Both the position numbers and the translations under genes were made by a program. This document shows positions 1 through 10,914 of a stretch of DNA of 64,000 nt, one piece after another (the first letter of the stretch is position 1; each line of letters starts with the position of its first letter). The notes under the pieces are model-generated. The model was not told where the DNA came from. It worked only from the letters and a program-made list of their open reading frames with translations, and ran no database searches. The stretch spans positions 5,968,006 through 6,032,005 of the forward strand of contig JAVLUZ010000142.1 in assembly GCA_036768485.1 (NCBI GenBank), read 5' to 3'. The DNA comes from Mermis nigrescens (lineage: Eukaryota; Nematoda; Enoplea; Mermithida; Mermithidae).

Positions 1-687
1 CTGCCATTATAACGAGATATAGAACTAACAATTACTCATTTCGGCGCGAAGCGCAAAAATTTTTTGGGAATTTCAGACTTTTTTACAGTTTTTGTCTTCC
101 CAAAAATCTTTGTACAGGTACAAGGACAGTCCCGGAAAGTCTTCGTACACCGGAAAAAATCTTTGTCGAATACAAAAAACCGTCGTCCAAAGCCAGAAAA
201 TTTCTGACCCTCCCTCGGTTTTTGGAAAAACTTGCGATTTTTGGCAATTTTTAGGTGTTTTTTGGCCAAAAATTGTAGGTCATCCACCCTCCCCCTCTAA
301 AAATGGCCGGGGATCCCCCTCTCAATATTTTGAGCCGTTACATGTACGTTATCAACGCATTTCACGCAATCAAATTTCTAGTCCTAACGTAGTCTGGTGG
401 ATAAAAAACTTATTTTTTCTGCTTTAGACATATAATTCGCGTTTTTTAGGATTCGGCTCCCTTTTACGTTCATTCGGATCTCAGTTTTACAAATCGACGA
501 ATCAAGACATGTGTAGAGATTTGTCCGGTAGGCGACTGAAGGATGTGAAAGACGAAGAGAAATTACAAAAATACATAATAGATGCAAAAATGCGATTATC
601 TGGGGGTCGGCCCAGCCCAGACACGCACAGCATGGGGATTCTGAAGGTGGGTGAAATTTTTAAGCGCATGTTGTAGGCCCTTAAATG
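1..687. repeat. Repeat fragments, no gene
   Basis: No coding signal seen. Bases 90-190 resemble the D-family text seen at 6350-6450 (CTTTGTAC words alternating with AAAGATTTT-like words). The word GGCGCGAAGCGC near 42 is one of several small palindromes of this type (also near 2345, 3740, 6250, 8340, 12640 and 61680). Around 622-640 there is the start-like word CACAGCATGGGGATTCT of the C family. These look like decayed pieces of the MITEs described below. Confidence 0.45.
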
Positions 688-695
688 GTGGATAC

Positions 696-951
696 CATAC
701 CTGGGCCTGGAGGGGTGGGGGTATGCACCCTCCAGAAGGCCGAATACCCCCCCCAGAAATCAAAATACCCTCCCCCAGAATTCATTTTTTGAAATTTTTT
801 TCCGTTTTTTCGCAATTTTTTGATGCCAATGGATAGTACTCGAGGAGAAACGTTTAAGAATGCTGTTTTTCGCCTTACCACCATTTCTAAGACCATTTTT
901 TGACCTTTGAAAAATCTTGCACCCCCAGAATTTCGGTGCTGCCCACCTATG
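696..951 (-). mobile_element. hAT-like MITE, family A, copy A1
   Basis: First copy of the commonest repeat here. In sense orientation the family starts near CATAGGTGGGCAGC, carries an internal core around ATGGTGGTATGGCGAAAAA, TTCTCATCGAGCACTATCC and ATTGGCATCAAAAAATTGCG, then G-runs and C-runs, and ends near CACGCCCAGGTGTG. The two ends form an imperfect inverted repeat (CA-n-GGTGGGC type). There is no open reading frame, so it is non-autonomous. This copy is in minus orientation and is flanked by GTGGATAC (688-695) and GTGGCTAC (952-959), a 7/8 match. Eight-base duplications and a CA...TG end fit the hAT superfamily; that assignment is inference. Confidence 0.85.
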
Positions 952-1224
952 GTGGCTACTGGCTACGCATCAAATACTCTTTCTCTTTCTAGAGCATAAC
1001 GTCTTATACAAATAAGAAATAAAAATTAAATAAGTCGAACAAATTGAGCAATATACAGGTTAAAACATGTGTTCATGGCGTGAGGCGCCGTAAATTTGAC
1101 ACTTTCGAGCAAATGGGTAGCTAAAAACGCTTGAAACATCACTTTTTCTAGAAAAAGTTTAGGGACAATTATCAAAAAATGACGAATAGGAGGGTGGTGA
1201 AAATTTTTCTGAGGAAGGCGGTTG

Positions 1225-1726
1225 AAAAGGTGGGCAGCGCCAAAAATCTGTATGGGGTGCTAGATTTTTGAAAGGTTAAAAAAGTTCTGAAAAATGGTGG
1301 TATGGCGAAAAAAGGCCATTTTTAAACGTTTCTCATCGAGCGGTATCCATTGGCATCGAATACTCGCGAAAAAAATTTCTGAAATTGAATTGGGGGATTT
1401 CGGTTTTTTTAGGTGGAGGTATTCGACCTTCTCGGAAAGAGGGTGCACACCATACGTGGGCAGCAAGAAAATTCTGGGGGAGGGGTGCGAGATTTTTCAG
1501 AGGTAAAAAATGGCCTTAAAAATGGTGGTATGGCGTAAAAAACACCATTTTTCGACGTTTCTCATCAAGCCACTATCCATTGGCATCAAAAATTGCGAAA
1601 AAAACGGAAAAAAATTTCGAAAATTGAATTCTGGGTGGTATTTTGGTTTCTCGGGGGTGCATACCCCCAACCCCCACGCCCAGGTGTGGTGCACACCCCC
1701 TGAACCCCCCCCCACGCCCATGTGTG
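1225..1726 (+). mobile_element. hAT-like MITE, family A, copy A2 (split by A3)
   Basis: Outer copy of a nested pair. Its 5' part (1225-1450) has the family core in a diverged form, and its 3' terminus (CACGCCCATGTGTG) resumes after the inserted copy A3, at about 1697-1726. No clean outer target duplication is visible, as expected if this is the older insertion. Confidence 0.75.
1451..1688 (+). mobile_element. hAT-like MITE, family A, copy A3 (nested in A2)
   Basis: Full-length copy running from CATACGTGGGCAGC to CCCAGGTGTG. It is flanked by identical 8-mers GTGCACAC at 1443-1450 and 1689-1696. The duplication lies inside copy A2, so A3 is the younger insertion. Confidence 0.9.
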
Positions 1727-1917
1727 GTGGAACCCCCACCCCATCCCAGATCATGTACGGCTCAGCCCCAAATATTTTTTAGACGTAGAACGATGAGAAA
1801 AAACTTTTATTAATTTAATTTTGTTTAATTTATTTAATTTTATCAAGTTTAAATTTTCAGAAACGATTTTTTGGTCACCCCCATCCATCTATTTCCCATT
1901 TATTCTGATCTATCTAT

Positions 1918-2101
1918 ATGATTCCTTTTCAAAAATACATCGCTGGCATTGAAAAAAGGAAAGAAGAAAAGAAGCGAAAATTGGACGAAAAACACGCGAA
2001 ATTAAAGGATTTCGACTATAGGACGGAAAAGTTTACTGATAAAGAATATTTTGAGAAGAAACAAAAAATTGTCGATGATGCTGGAGACGCAGTGTTGCAA
2101 G
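1918..2101 (+). CDS. Exon 1 of the unrecognised coiled-coil gene
   Basis: The ATG at 1918 is chosen because an in-frame TGA lies 12 bases upstream (1906) with no AG acceptor between them. It encodes 61 codons plus one base and ends CAA G followed by the donor GTTGCT. The composition (runs of KEEKKRK, DEKHAKLK, YFEKKQK) is unlike random AT-rich translation. Reading on into the intron gives a stop within four codons. Confidence 0.6.
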
Positions 2102-5100
2102 GTTGCTGTTGAATTTTTAGAAATTATAAACGAAGCTGTAATTCTGGTTGGGTCCATACATGATCTTGGGGGGGGTTTCAACCCCCTCCCCCGCAACAGA
2201 ATCATTTTTCAACCCCCGCAAAAAATTTTTCACCCCCCCAGAATTGGCGATTTTTCAAAAGTTTCCTAAACTTACCTAAAAATTGGTAGAAAAAGTGTCT
2301 TTTTAAGGCTTTTTGGCTATCTATTTGCTCAAAATCGCCAAATTTTCGGCGCTTCGCGCCATATATTCATGTTATAAGCGATATATTGGTCAATTTATTC
2401 GACTTTTTTCGAAATTTTTTTCATGATTTTATGCTCTAGAAGGATATAGTATCGTCAGAAACGCCAAAAAACGATGTTTTTTAACGCGTACCGGCCATTT
2501 TTGGGCCCAAAAAGGCACTTTAGGTTTTCACTCCCCTAGAATTCCCATGCTGTGCATGTATGGTTGGGTCTGAAAAAATTTTTGACAAAAAATTAATGCT
2601 TTTTGAGGAAAAAGCGCCGTTTTTTAATTTTTTTTCAATTTTTTTAAATTTTTTCTCATTTAAGCTCTATCGCTTAGCATTAAAAAGTCACGAACGAATT
2701 TAAAAAAATACAATTCAAGGACATTGATTTTATGGCTCGAAAGTTTTTTTGGGTAAACAAATTAAAATTTTCCAATTTTGCCGGACCACATTCCAGCTTT
2801 TTGTTGGTAATCAACGAAAAACGCCGAAATCGGCTAAAGGTAAATGATGTGCGTACATAAGTAAAGGATATCAGGTATAAATGAATGATAGTGAATAAAT
2901 GACACGAATAGATATTGTCAAAAAAGGGTACCAAACGTACGTGGGCATCACCGAAATTCTGGGGGAGGGGGTGAAAAAATTTTCAAAGGTCAAAAAATGG
3001 TCTTAAAAGTGGTCGGATGGCGAAAAAACACTATTTTTCGACGTTTCTCATTGAACACTATCCAATGGCATCAAAAAATCGCTAAAAAAGCAAAAAAATT
3101 TTCAAAATTTGAATTCTGGGGGTATTTCAACTTCTGGTGGGGGTGCATAAGCCCCCAACCTCCCACATCCACGTGTGGTACCAAATACTCAGTAGTAACA
3201 GAGAATACAGAAACCATGGGGTTTGAAACCTACTAAAGTTAGGTGTAAACAATCGCTATAGCGCATGCAACGACTGATACATGGCCAAAAATTTTCGCAC
3301 AGTAAGACAAGCATATTTTTATCTATCGAATGCAACTAATCTTAAAATTTTATGTTGGGATTAGCCCACGTTATGATAAAATATTGGCGTGCTGCCTTTT
3401 TTGACCCACCTTGTACGTACTATGTAAATAAAAAATTCATGGAAAATAATGCAGGTCCGTATCCAGGATTTTATTTGTCGGGATTTTATTTGAAGGAGGG
3501 CGAAAATTTTTTAGGTCAGTTATCTCGAGAACCATTGGGAGAAGGTATACATGATTTGGCTGGGTGTTTTCGGGGTTTTCACCCCCGTCCAATTTTTATC
3601 CCCACAAAAAAGTTTTTCACCCTTCTCCCAGAATTGGCAATTTTTTGAAAGTTCCCAAAATTTTTTCTGAAAATTTGTAGAAAAGATGCTTTTTAGGCGT
3701 TTTTAGCAATTTTTTTGCTCAAAAGTGTCAAATTTTCGGCGTTTCGCGTCATGATGCTCATGGTTTGACTATATTTCGTTCAATTTGTTCCGACTTTTTT
3801 GATTTTTGTCGAAATTTTTTTCGGTTTTTATACTCTAGAAAGCAATGTTTTTTTTGTACGAGACAAAGATTTTGAGGCTCGTACAAAGATTTTCGGAGTC
3901 TACAATGTACAAAGACTTTTTTGGGCAAAGTAATAGTAATTTTAACGTTTTTTGGAGAATTTTTCAGCAAAATTTCTAAAAATTTTCGGCGCTTCGCGTC
4001 GAGTATCATAATTACATTCTATTCAGCTCCAAGCGCGGGCATTTAACACTCCAGAATCTATCTGTAAGCATCTTTGTACAGACTGAAGCATCTTCACATC
4101 TATTTCCACTGTTTTATAAAGATTTTATGCAGAAAAAAGAACTATTAAACAACTTTGCACTGTTTTCTGCCGTTTGAAGATAAAATTGACTCTTTTATAT
4201 TTGCGTTGCAATAAATTCATAAGCAAATTGGTGTCTATTATGAGATTCAATCAGCACATTGCAACCGCTTATTATTTATAATTGTGTAACACAAGTCATT
4301 TTAACTTGCTGAGTCGAATTTTATGTGTAATTTCAAGACTCATGAAAATTTTGGCGTTTCGAGCCGAACTAATATAACCAGCTGAATTTAGGACAAAGTT
4401 ACACCTTTTGCGAAGCGTGCGGGTCACGGATAACAATCTAGTAGTATGTAAAAATGTGTACATTCAATTGCATATCTATACGTTATATGAACAAAAAAAT
4501 TTTCGCTCGTTCAAAGACTTTTCCGGAGATCTTTGTACATGTACAAAGAGGCTCCTACAAAAAAAACAGTGCTAGAAAGATAGAGCATCGTCAGAAACGC
4601 TGAAAAACGATGTTTTGGACGCGTAACTACCATTTTTAGACCTAGAAAAGGCTATTTATAATCCCCCAGAATTCCCACGTTGTAAATGTATGGAGATAGC
4701 TGAAAATAAAGGCAGTTTTGAGCGTATCTCGGCGAGCTCTATTCGTTGATGAAGAAAATTTCTAATTTAAAATGTCGAAAATTATCCCTTTGTTCAGTGC
4801 TGATTGATATACAGCAAATTTATCGTTCAAGCTATCTGGACATCCGATTTCTCATCATTCGATTTACAAGTAATTTCTTATCTCCTGCCTTCGTGTTCGA
4901 TCATTGTGCTCTACAGAGAAAAATAATCGAGATAATAAATAATTCGGCGCCAAGCGCTGGAAAAATTTGACAAATTCTGCTCGTCAACCTCAAAGTTGAG
5001 TGGTTTTGAGAGGGCTAGAAGACAAAAAACATGAAAATTCCATGTTCTTCATGTCATAACTCAAAGTTGATCTGTTTTGAGTGGGCTAGAAGACAAAAAC

Positions 5101-7407
5101 TATAGCTGGACAATGAATGCGGCGCATAGCGCCGGAGAAAATTGACATTATTTCTACTTTCAAATCGAATATGAGCGATTTTTAGTAGTTTTGATGACAA
5201 AATTATACACAACCAATAAATCCGGCGCGAGTCACCGGAGAATTTTGAGTTCACTAACTCAAAAGTACGCTAACAACCTGTTTTGGCGGTGGTTTAGACG
5301 CACTTCGACAATTTTCCATTTTTCCCTCCGGGAGACTCTTGGAGAAACGAAGATTTTTTTCCATTACGGGGAGGGGGTCCGGCCTCACACCTGGGCGTGG
5401 GGGTTTGGGTTTATGCTCTAGTGATCGACCGGAGATCCGGCCTCCGGCAAATCCGGCCATTTTTTCCACTCCGGTGCTCCGGCCGGAGGACATCCAAAAA
5501 TCGGCCGGAGGCCGGAGAATTTTATTCGTTTTTTGCATAGTGACCGAACGTACTAATTGCTGCCATTATGCTTAGAAAATTTAGTCAAAGCACAATATTA
5601 GAGCAGAAAAAGGAAATAACACCAAATAAATTGTCTCTCACCACCACAATCGTAAAATATTTATTTTTAGGAAAGAACGAAAATGAAACAAAAATTGTGA
5701 AAATCGCTGCAGTAAATTCCTGTTAACACTGGAAGTCATAGGGTAGCATAAGATGCAGTCTGGCCTGCACTGCACATGCTATACTGATTTTCCAGATAAT
5801 GTTGCTGTGCATTCTGTACGTCATATTCGCGGTTCACTGAACATAATATAGTTAAGAAATGTACCTATGTACATATGTACGGTCACACACAATCATGCTT
5901 TGACATCAAATATTGCCTATTGGCGCTTTATGTAGGGCAGGCTAAGGAGACGACAGCTTTTTTCCTAATAGAAGCATTTAATAACATTTTGTTGAATGTA
6001 GTCTATTTTACCAGTTGCGGATCTAGAATTTTCCTAAAGGGGGCGGTATCCCTACTTTTCCAAAAACAGCCAAAAATAGGTCCAAAAATTTGCCGTCAAA
6101 GTGCGACATAGCGTTTTTTCAGTGTTTTACATTGTATACTTTCACATAAAATCACTTTTGACGCAATATTTTTTCTAAAAATTTTAAAATTTTAGACAAT
6201 TTTGTGTGAAAAAATCATTAAATTCCTTTGACTTCAACAAAAACCTGACGCGAAGCGCCGGAAAATTTGTGAAATTAAAGCGGATAGATGTCAAGAAACA
6301 TGATTTATTGCTTAATGCGAATTTTAGACCTTTTTAGCAGTTTTTACCTTCTCAAAAATCTTTGTGCGTATACAAAGACGGCCCCGAAAAGTCTTTGTAC
6401 ATCGGGAAAAATCTTTGCGGAACATAAAAAACCGTGCTTCTAGGTCGCCAAAAAAGTAAATAAATGCCATTAACAGGTATCATCCGGCGCGTAGCGCCGA
6501 AAAAATTTGACAAATTATGGTCACTGACGGCCAAAAATCATTGCAAATTGCATATCCATTCTTTATCTCGCCAAATATTGTTGGCCAAGCTGGGGGCGGC
6601 CAACCCCGCCCTCCCCTTAAATCCGCCCCTGCATTCTTTATCGACAAATATTTTTGGCCAATGGGGGCGGCCGCCCCCCCCCGCCGTCCCCCTTAAAGCC
6701 GCCCCTGTTTTTCATATAACTAACTAGCTGATATGCAGCAAAGATGCATGTGCACTATGGTCTAGGTCTTGGTCACAAAGATGTCCTATTGACCCGCACG
6801 TGTAAAATTATATTTCTCCGGCTCCGGCCAATTTGGCCGCTCCGGTCGGTCACTAGTATGCTCCCCAGAAATCAAAATACCCCCCAGCATTCAATTTTTG
6901 AAATTTTTTTCTGTTTTTTTAGCAATTTTTTGATGAAATATGCCTCAATTTGATTTTCTAGTAAAAAAAAACCAAAATACCCCCCCCAATTTCTCGATGA
7001 AAAACGTTGAAAAATGGTGTTTTTTCGCCATATCACCATTTTTAAGGCGATTTTTTGACCTTTGAAAAATATTGCAACCCCTCACGCTAGAATTTTGGTG
7101 TCGCCCACCTATGGCCGCCCCCCTTGCCCCACCCCCGAAAACGGGCCTGAAATAATACACATTGAATCATAAATGTATAATTCTGAAACATTTTTAGCGA
7201 ATTTTTTAAATTATAATTTACGCGCAGGTCTAGAAGCTTCGGTGAATGCGACGACTTCAACTGGAAATAGTCAAGATGAAGGCGAAGACGAGAAACCGTG
7301 TTCCAGTGGCACTAAGACTACGAAAGAACGGTTGCTCGGCAAAAGGTCAGCTTCCAAAGCTGGCTTAAATGAAAAAGCACCGAAGAAAAACCGAAAGGCG
7401 ATTTATG
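1918..7407 (+). CDS. Unrecognised lysine-rich coiled-coil protein, 5' exons (gene span)
   Basis: Two exons joined in frame: 1918-2101 and 7228-7407. The joined product is about 121 residues so far. It starts MIPFQKYIAGIEKRKEEKK, is dominated by K/E/D/R in the first 60 residues (probable coiled coil), then has a Ser/Thr/Asp/Glu-rich low-complexity stretch and ends with a basic run (KAPKKNRK-like, possible nuclear localisation signal). The codon shared across the splice (G|GT, Gly) keeps the frame open. I do not recognise the family; a nuclear or RNA-related role would be a guess from composition. The intron (2102-7227) contains MITEs A4, A5, C1, C2 with D1 inside it, and Q1. The 3' end is unresolved. 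Confidence 0.6.
2155..2562 (-). mobile_element. hAT-like MITE, family C, copy C1
   Basis: A 408 bp element with no ORF. It starts CATACATGATCTTGG and ends GCTGTGCATGTATG, and is flanked by identical 8-mers GTTGGGTC at 2147-2154 and 2563-2570. It has a C-rich region near the left end, a GGCGCTTCGCGCC palindrome near 2346, and a motif near AGTATCGTCAGAAACGCC. Strand is assigned so that the GCACAGCATGGGAATTCT end is 5'. It sits 46 bases after exon 1 of the coiled-coil gene. Confidence 0.88.
2571..2927. other. Intronic stretch, nothing recognised
   Basis: AT-rich intron sequence with T-runs near 2620-2660. No exon, RNA or repeat family recognised. Confidence 0.4.
2936..3177 (+). mobile_element. 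hAT-like MITE, family A, copy A4
   Basis: 242 bp full-length copy, CGTACGTGGGCATC to CCACGTGTG, with a perfect target duplication GTACCAAA (2928-2935 and 3178-3185). Confidence 0.9.
3546..4692 (-). mobile_element. hAT-like MITE, family C, copy C2 (split by D1)
   Basis: Homologous to C1 at both ends: a start like TATACATGATTTGGC with a C-rich block, and an end ATGTATG at 4692. The internal motifs match C1, including the CGTCAGAAACGC block at 4590. The middle is interrupted by element D1, so the original element was about 400 bp. Outer duplication is weak. Confidence 0.75.
3843..4571. mobile_element. TIR element, family D, copy D1 (nested in C2)
   Basis: 729 bp element with about 20 bp terminal inverted repeats: CAATGTTTTTTTTGTACGAG on the left and, read on the other strand, CACTGTTTTTTTTGTAGGAG on the right. 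It is flanked by a perfect 8-mer CTAGAAAG (3835-3842, 4572-4579). The subterminal regions contain repeated GTACAAAGA words. No coding capacity was recognised. The 8 bp duplication again suggests a hAT-type transposase acting in trans. Confidence 0.88.
4693..6011. other. Intronic stretch with small repeats
   Basis: No exon recognised. A direct repeat of the type CTCAAAGTTGA(G/T)(T/C)(G/T)GTTTTGAG with GGGCTAGAAGACAAAAA occurs near 4987-5030 and 5050-5098. Three GGCGC...GCGCC-type palindromes lie near 4945, 5120 and 5222. A truncated A-family terminus (CACACCTGGGCGTGGGGG) is near 5386-5405, followed by a GC-rich block at 5425-5520 built from CCGGAG/CCGGCC words that recurs near 6815-6850. Confidence 0.4.
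6012..6709. mobile_element. hAT-like element, family Q, copy Q1
   Basis: The left end CAGTTGCGGATCTAGAATT and the right end GCCGCCCCTG (reverse complement CAGGGGCGGC) are typical CAGNGGCGGAT-type hAT termini. It includes a D-like CTTTGTAC block near 6355-6440 and text near 6480-6560 that recurs in reverse at 33050-33115 (copy Q2). No ORF. The exact right end is uncertain because two similar C-rich ends lie near 6640 and 6709. Confidence 0.6.
6859..7112 (-). mobile_element. hAT-like MITE, family A, copy A5, degraded
   Basis: Contains the reverse of the family core (TTGATTTTCTA...GGTGTTTTTTCGCCATA...TTTTTTGACCTTTGAAAAAT) and ends GCCCACCTATG near 7112, but lacks a clean left end and shows an internal rearrangement near 6950-6985. 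Confidence 0.65.
7228..7407 (+). CDS. Exon 2 of the unrecognised coiled-coil gene
   Basis: The acceptor is TTTACGCGCAG and the donor is TATG|GTAGGC. Read in the phase left by exon 1 it is open throughout: 60 residues starting GLEASVNATTSTGNS, through an acidic patch (QDEGEDE), to a basic tail (RLLGKRSASK, then APKKNRK). It ends in phase 1. Confidence 0.62.
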
Positions 7408-7408
7408 G

Positions 7409-8062
7409 TAGGCATCTTGCATTTTCTTGGGGGTTTCACCTTGCCCCCTCTTTCATCTTCGCAAAAAATTTTCACCCCTTCCACCCTTTAGAATTTTTCC
7501 TTTTTCACGTAGAAAAAACGCCTGTTTTGAGCTATCTTTTGACAAATTTTTGGCTCAAAAGCGCGCCTAATCTTTGGGAATCAGGGGTGTCTTCACCCCC
7601 AGAAAGGTTTTGACCTCTCCAGAATTTTTTTTTGATCCCAGCATTTTTGGTTTCCCAGAAAAATTATAGAAAGTGTTCTGTTTCAGGTGATTTTAGCGAT
7701 TTTTTCGGCTTAAAAGTGTTATTTTCGGCACCTCGCGCCATTTACTCATCTTTTTGACTATATTTTGCTCCAAATACGATTTGACTTTTTTTGAAATTTT
7801 CTGACGTATTTATTACGAAAGAAATAGCATCGCCAGAGATGAAAAAATTGCGTTTTTATTGCATAATCTTCGTTTTTGAGCGAGAAAGGCATCGTATTTT
7901 CGGTGCTGACTCGATATTTTTTTGGATTTTTTTCAAATTTTTAGTTTTCGTGTTTTAGAAAGAAAGAGTGTCGTCAGAAACGTCCCGGGCTAAATAAACA
8001 TTTCAGAAAAAATTTGGTTCCCAAACCTCCTCCAAATCCACATGCTGCTCACGTATGGTACA
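7409..8062 (-). mobile_element. Family C relative, copy C6, degraded
   Basis: It begins immediately after the exon 2 donor, at CATCTTGCATTTTCTTGGG, and ends near GCTGCTCACGTATG (8049-8062). It shares the C-rich blocks, the CGGCACCTCGCGCC palindrome near 7727 and the CGTCAGAAACGTC motif near 7972 with C1. At about 650 bp it is longer than C1, and two sub-blocks look duplicated. No clear target duplication. Confidence 0.5.
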
Positions 8063-8130
8063 TACGCATTGCTTTTTCTCAAAGACTTTTAAAGCTGTTA
8101 TGATCATAAGTGCCGTAGCAGGAGGCACCA

Positions 8131-8500
8131 GGCATGCACAGCATGGGAATTCTGGGGGTTTGAAATTTTCAAGTGACCTTTTGGGGCCAAAAAATGTTGG
8201 ATGCGCGTCAAAAATGTGGTTTTTGGCGTTTCTAACGATGCTCTATGGTTTTAGAGCAAAAAAACATTAAAAATCGGAAAAATAAAAAAAATTTGAATTT
8301 ATTGAATAAATTATAGTAAAAAAATGTGTATATGGTGCGAAGCGCCGATAATTTGTTTTTTTGAAGCAAATATGTAGATAGCTAAAAAGGCTTAGAACAG
8401 CACCTTTTCTACGAATATGAATTTGTTGAAAACTTTCTGAAAATCGTCGATTCTGGGAGGGAGGTGAATATTTTTCTGGAAGGGGTGAATATATCCCTAA
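8131..8500 (+). mobile_element. Family C, copy C5, truncated
   Basis: Sense-orientation start GCATGCACAGCATGGGAATTCTGG, given here only as GCACAGCATGGGAATTCTGG, followed by the GATGCTCTATGG-like motif, the GTGCGAAGCGCC palindrome at 8336 and the G-rich end near 8455. The right terminus is not intact. Confidence 0.55.
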
Positions 8501-8514
8501 CCACTGTTTTTTTT

Positions 8515-8600
8515 TAGCGCGGCGCAAAGGAAACCCGCCCTGCGCTAATGGGACATTTCGTTCATTAGCGCCATGCGCAAAGGCTTTTTTGGGCAAAAAA
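8515..8600. repeat. GCGCAAA/CATTAGCG repeat, first copy
   Basis: Short GC-richer stretch with GCGCGGCGCAAAGG, TGCGCTAATGG and CATTAGCGCCATGCGCAAA. A second, diverged arrangement of the same words is at 9168-9245. The function is unknown; it may be part of a transposon end. Confidence 0.4.
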
Positions 8601-8903
8601 TTAGAAATTTAAACATTTTATATTGCATTTTGATTTGAAAATTTTTAAAATTTTTTCGGCGCTTGGCGCCGACTTCTTAAGAATGAATTAATTGTGTTTG
8701 CCAACCACCGCTTTCCTGTTTCATCATAAGCGAATCCCTGCTTTAGCATCTTTGCAGTAATGTATCCTTGTTTTTTGGTGCATGGTGCCAAATTAATTGT
8801 TTTCATTTTAAATTTATCTTTGAAATAGCCCAGCCTTGAGATACACATTGAGAAGATGCCAAAATTTCGGGCGCTTTGCATCTAATTATTGGTTTCTGTA
8901 TAG

Positions 8904-9000
8904 CGGTTGCATTTTGCAATACACGAAAATTGAGTGCAAACTGCAAAGACAGCTTGAAGAAATCGCTCAGTCTAGTATAGGCAAGGCAATGAGAAATCAG
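8904..9000 (+). CDS. Possible exon 3 of the coiled-coil gene (frame unresolved)
   Basis: Acceptor TTTCTGTATAG at 8903 and donor AATCAG|GTATCA after 9000. The frame that looks coding is GCILQYTKIECKLQRQLEE then IAQSSIGKAMRNQ, but it needs an upstream exon ending in phase 2, whereas exon 2 ends in phase 1. In the phase exon 2 would give, the reading is AVAFCNTRKLSANCKDSLKK and stops at TAG (8978-8980), which would make this the last exon. A missing intermediate exon is the other possibility. Confidence 0.3.
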
Positions 9001-9167
9001 GTATCAAATTGATATTTTTACCATTAGATTTCTTGTTCGAGTTGGAACCAGTAGTAAGAATTTTTAAATTTCTTGCCAGAATTTATTGTCAGTCAGCAGT
9101 ACATGGAGCGCATCAGAAGTTCAAAAATGCCCTTATTTTTGCCTATCGCCAAGCATTTGAAGGTTTT

Positions 9168-9560
9168 TTGGTGCGCTAATGAGAAGCTCCGCGCGCAAAC
9201 GCTCTATCCTGGCCATTAGCGGCTGCGCAAATGGGGGTGGCGCTAAAAAAAAATCCCTGTCCCTAATCCCTAGATTATGAATGGCAGGCACTGTTTTTTT
9301 ATACCGGACGAAGATTTCGAAGCCCAAACAAAGATTTTTGGAGCTAAAATGTATAAATACAATACTTGTGGGGAAAAGTATAGTTAGTAATTTTAACGCT
9401 TTTTTAATCATTTTTCTACCGGAAATTCAAAAAATCTTCCGCGCGATTACTATATACGAGTATTTAGCTTAAAACGCGCGATTTAAACATTCCGCAGTCG
9501 ATTTTTGTACAACCTAATCGTACATGTAATGGCTCGAAATTCCGGTTGGGGTGTGGTTGA
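9168..9560. repeat. Mixed repeat fragments (GCGCAAA repeat, D-family left end)
   Basis: 9168-9245 is the second GCGCAAA/CATTAGCG copy. At 9289 a D-family terminus begins (CACTGTTTTTTTATACCGG, then AAAGATTTTTGGAG). No matching right end was located. Bases 9530-9545 repeat the word ATGTAATGGCTCGAAAT seen in other repeats. Confidence 0.4.
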
Positions 9561-9660
9561 GTGAAATTGCCAAAAATCGCCAAAAATGTTACTGAAAATA
9601 GAATTATGCGGTCTGAAGTAATGAGCCTGACCAAGCCAGCGTGTGTTTGGGGTTCCGGGC
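9561..9660 (+). repeat. Family B fragment
   Basis: TGAAATTGCCAAAAATCGCC followed by AATGTTACTGAAAATAGAAT matches the middle of the B elements at 30950 and 52828. Both ends are missing. Confidence 0.5.
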
Positions 9661-9774
9661 CATTCTTTAAGGGGGGGGTAAATGGCCTATAATTTTCGGC
9701 TAAAAACGGCCAGAAACGCAAGCTTTTCCCTTAAATCGGGCGTTCAAAACTTATCGAACTTTGGGGGTTTGGGG

Positions 9775-9860
9775 CATCGAACGACCGGGCCTGAGAAAAA
9801 CCGGGCCCGGACCCGGGCTTGAAATTTTTCACCGGGCCCGGGTTCGGGCTTTATGTGCAG
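9775..9860. repeat. CCGGGCCCGG-rich repeat
   Basis: Block of GGGCCTGAG, CCGGGCCCGG and GGGTTCGGGC words. A related block is at 11958-12030. It stands out as GC-rich in AT-rich DNA and probably belongs to a dispersed repeat whose limits I cannot set. Confidence 0.4.
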
Positions 9861-10914
9861 AAGTATACGAATCAATACACAAGTACATGCATATGATACT
9901 AGATGTGTGCATATGTTAAGGGCATGGTAGTTATATATTTACAGGCAGATCTACAAGTAATTATGTAGTATCTATTTAAGCACTGCAGGAATCAGTATCA
10001 AATATTTAGCTCATAGCTTATCACGATACTATTTTGAGATATTTCAGGCTAACATAGTGAGCATTGAGAAGTGCTAACTGGCGCGTTTTTTGCCAGATTA
10101 CAGTGACGTTTTAGAAAATATATATATAGATAAGCAGTTCTGCGTTGATCTTTTTTTCAAGGTTATTAGAAAATTGTATTCCACGCTCCACAGTATGTCA
10201 ATTGAAAATTTCTGGCATCTTAATTTGTACTTATAGGAGCATAATTGATCTTTCGTTATACATTTTCAATTCTTATCAATTTACTAGATCAGACGTTGTT
10301 CTAAAAACTGAAAAAGTTGTTTCTTGCTGCTGCGAAGGCAATCATTTAATCATTCTCATTAAAATGCCTTAAACGATTTAGATATTGCGCACGGCGAGAG
10401 TTGATATCGCAAGAAAAAAGTGAAAGAAGCTTCAATAATTTACTAAACCATTTAAACTGATTAAAAGTATAAATAAGATCGAATAGGAAAAAAATAAAGT
10501 AAGTCTTTGATATGTGAAAATTACTTAAAATTTCTTGCCTCACTCATTTTTGTCTTCGATTCCCTGATTCCCAGAGTTCTGAATTCGAGTGTTGCTCTTT
10601 TTGTGTAGAAATTCCGCTGCTTTCATTATTTTCACAGCAAAGAATATGAGGAGCAAACTAAGATCATTAGTTAATTAAAAAACCAAGATATTAGGATAAA
10701 AAATTAGAAATTAAGAAATTAATTAGAAATTAAGCATTTTATATTTTGAACTCCGTTCATCGTGTAGCTTATTGTTTATGGATAAAAACCTTTCAAACGT
10801 GCGTAACTCTGATAAAAGATTACATTTTTATTCGTTATGAAAAAATAGCGAGTAATTGAGCTTTCGAAACTAGGGCAACCATTAAAACAGTCCATCAACA
10901 AAAAGACCCTCAAT
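9861..10914. other. Stretch with nothing recognised
   Basis: AT-rich DNA with no exon, RNA or known repeat family seen. The short ORFs present have no coding character. Confidence 0.4.
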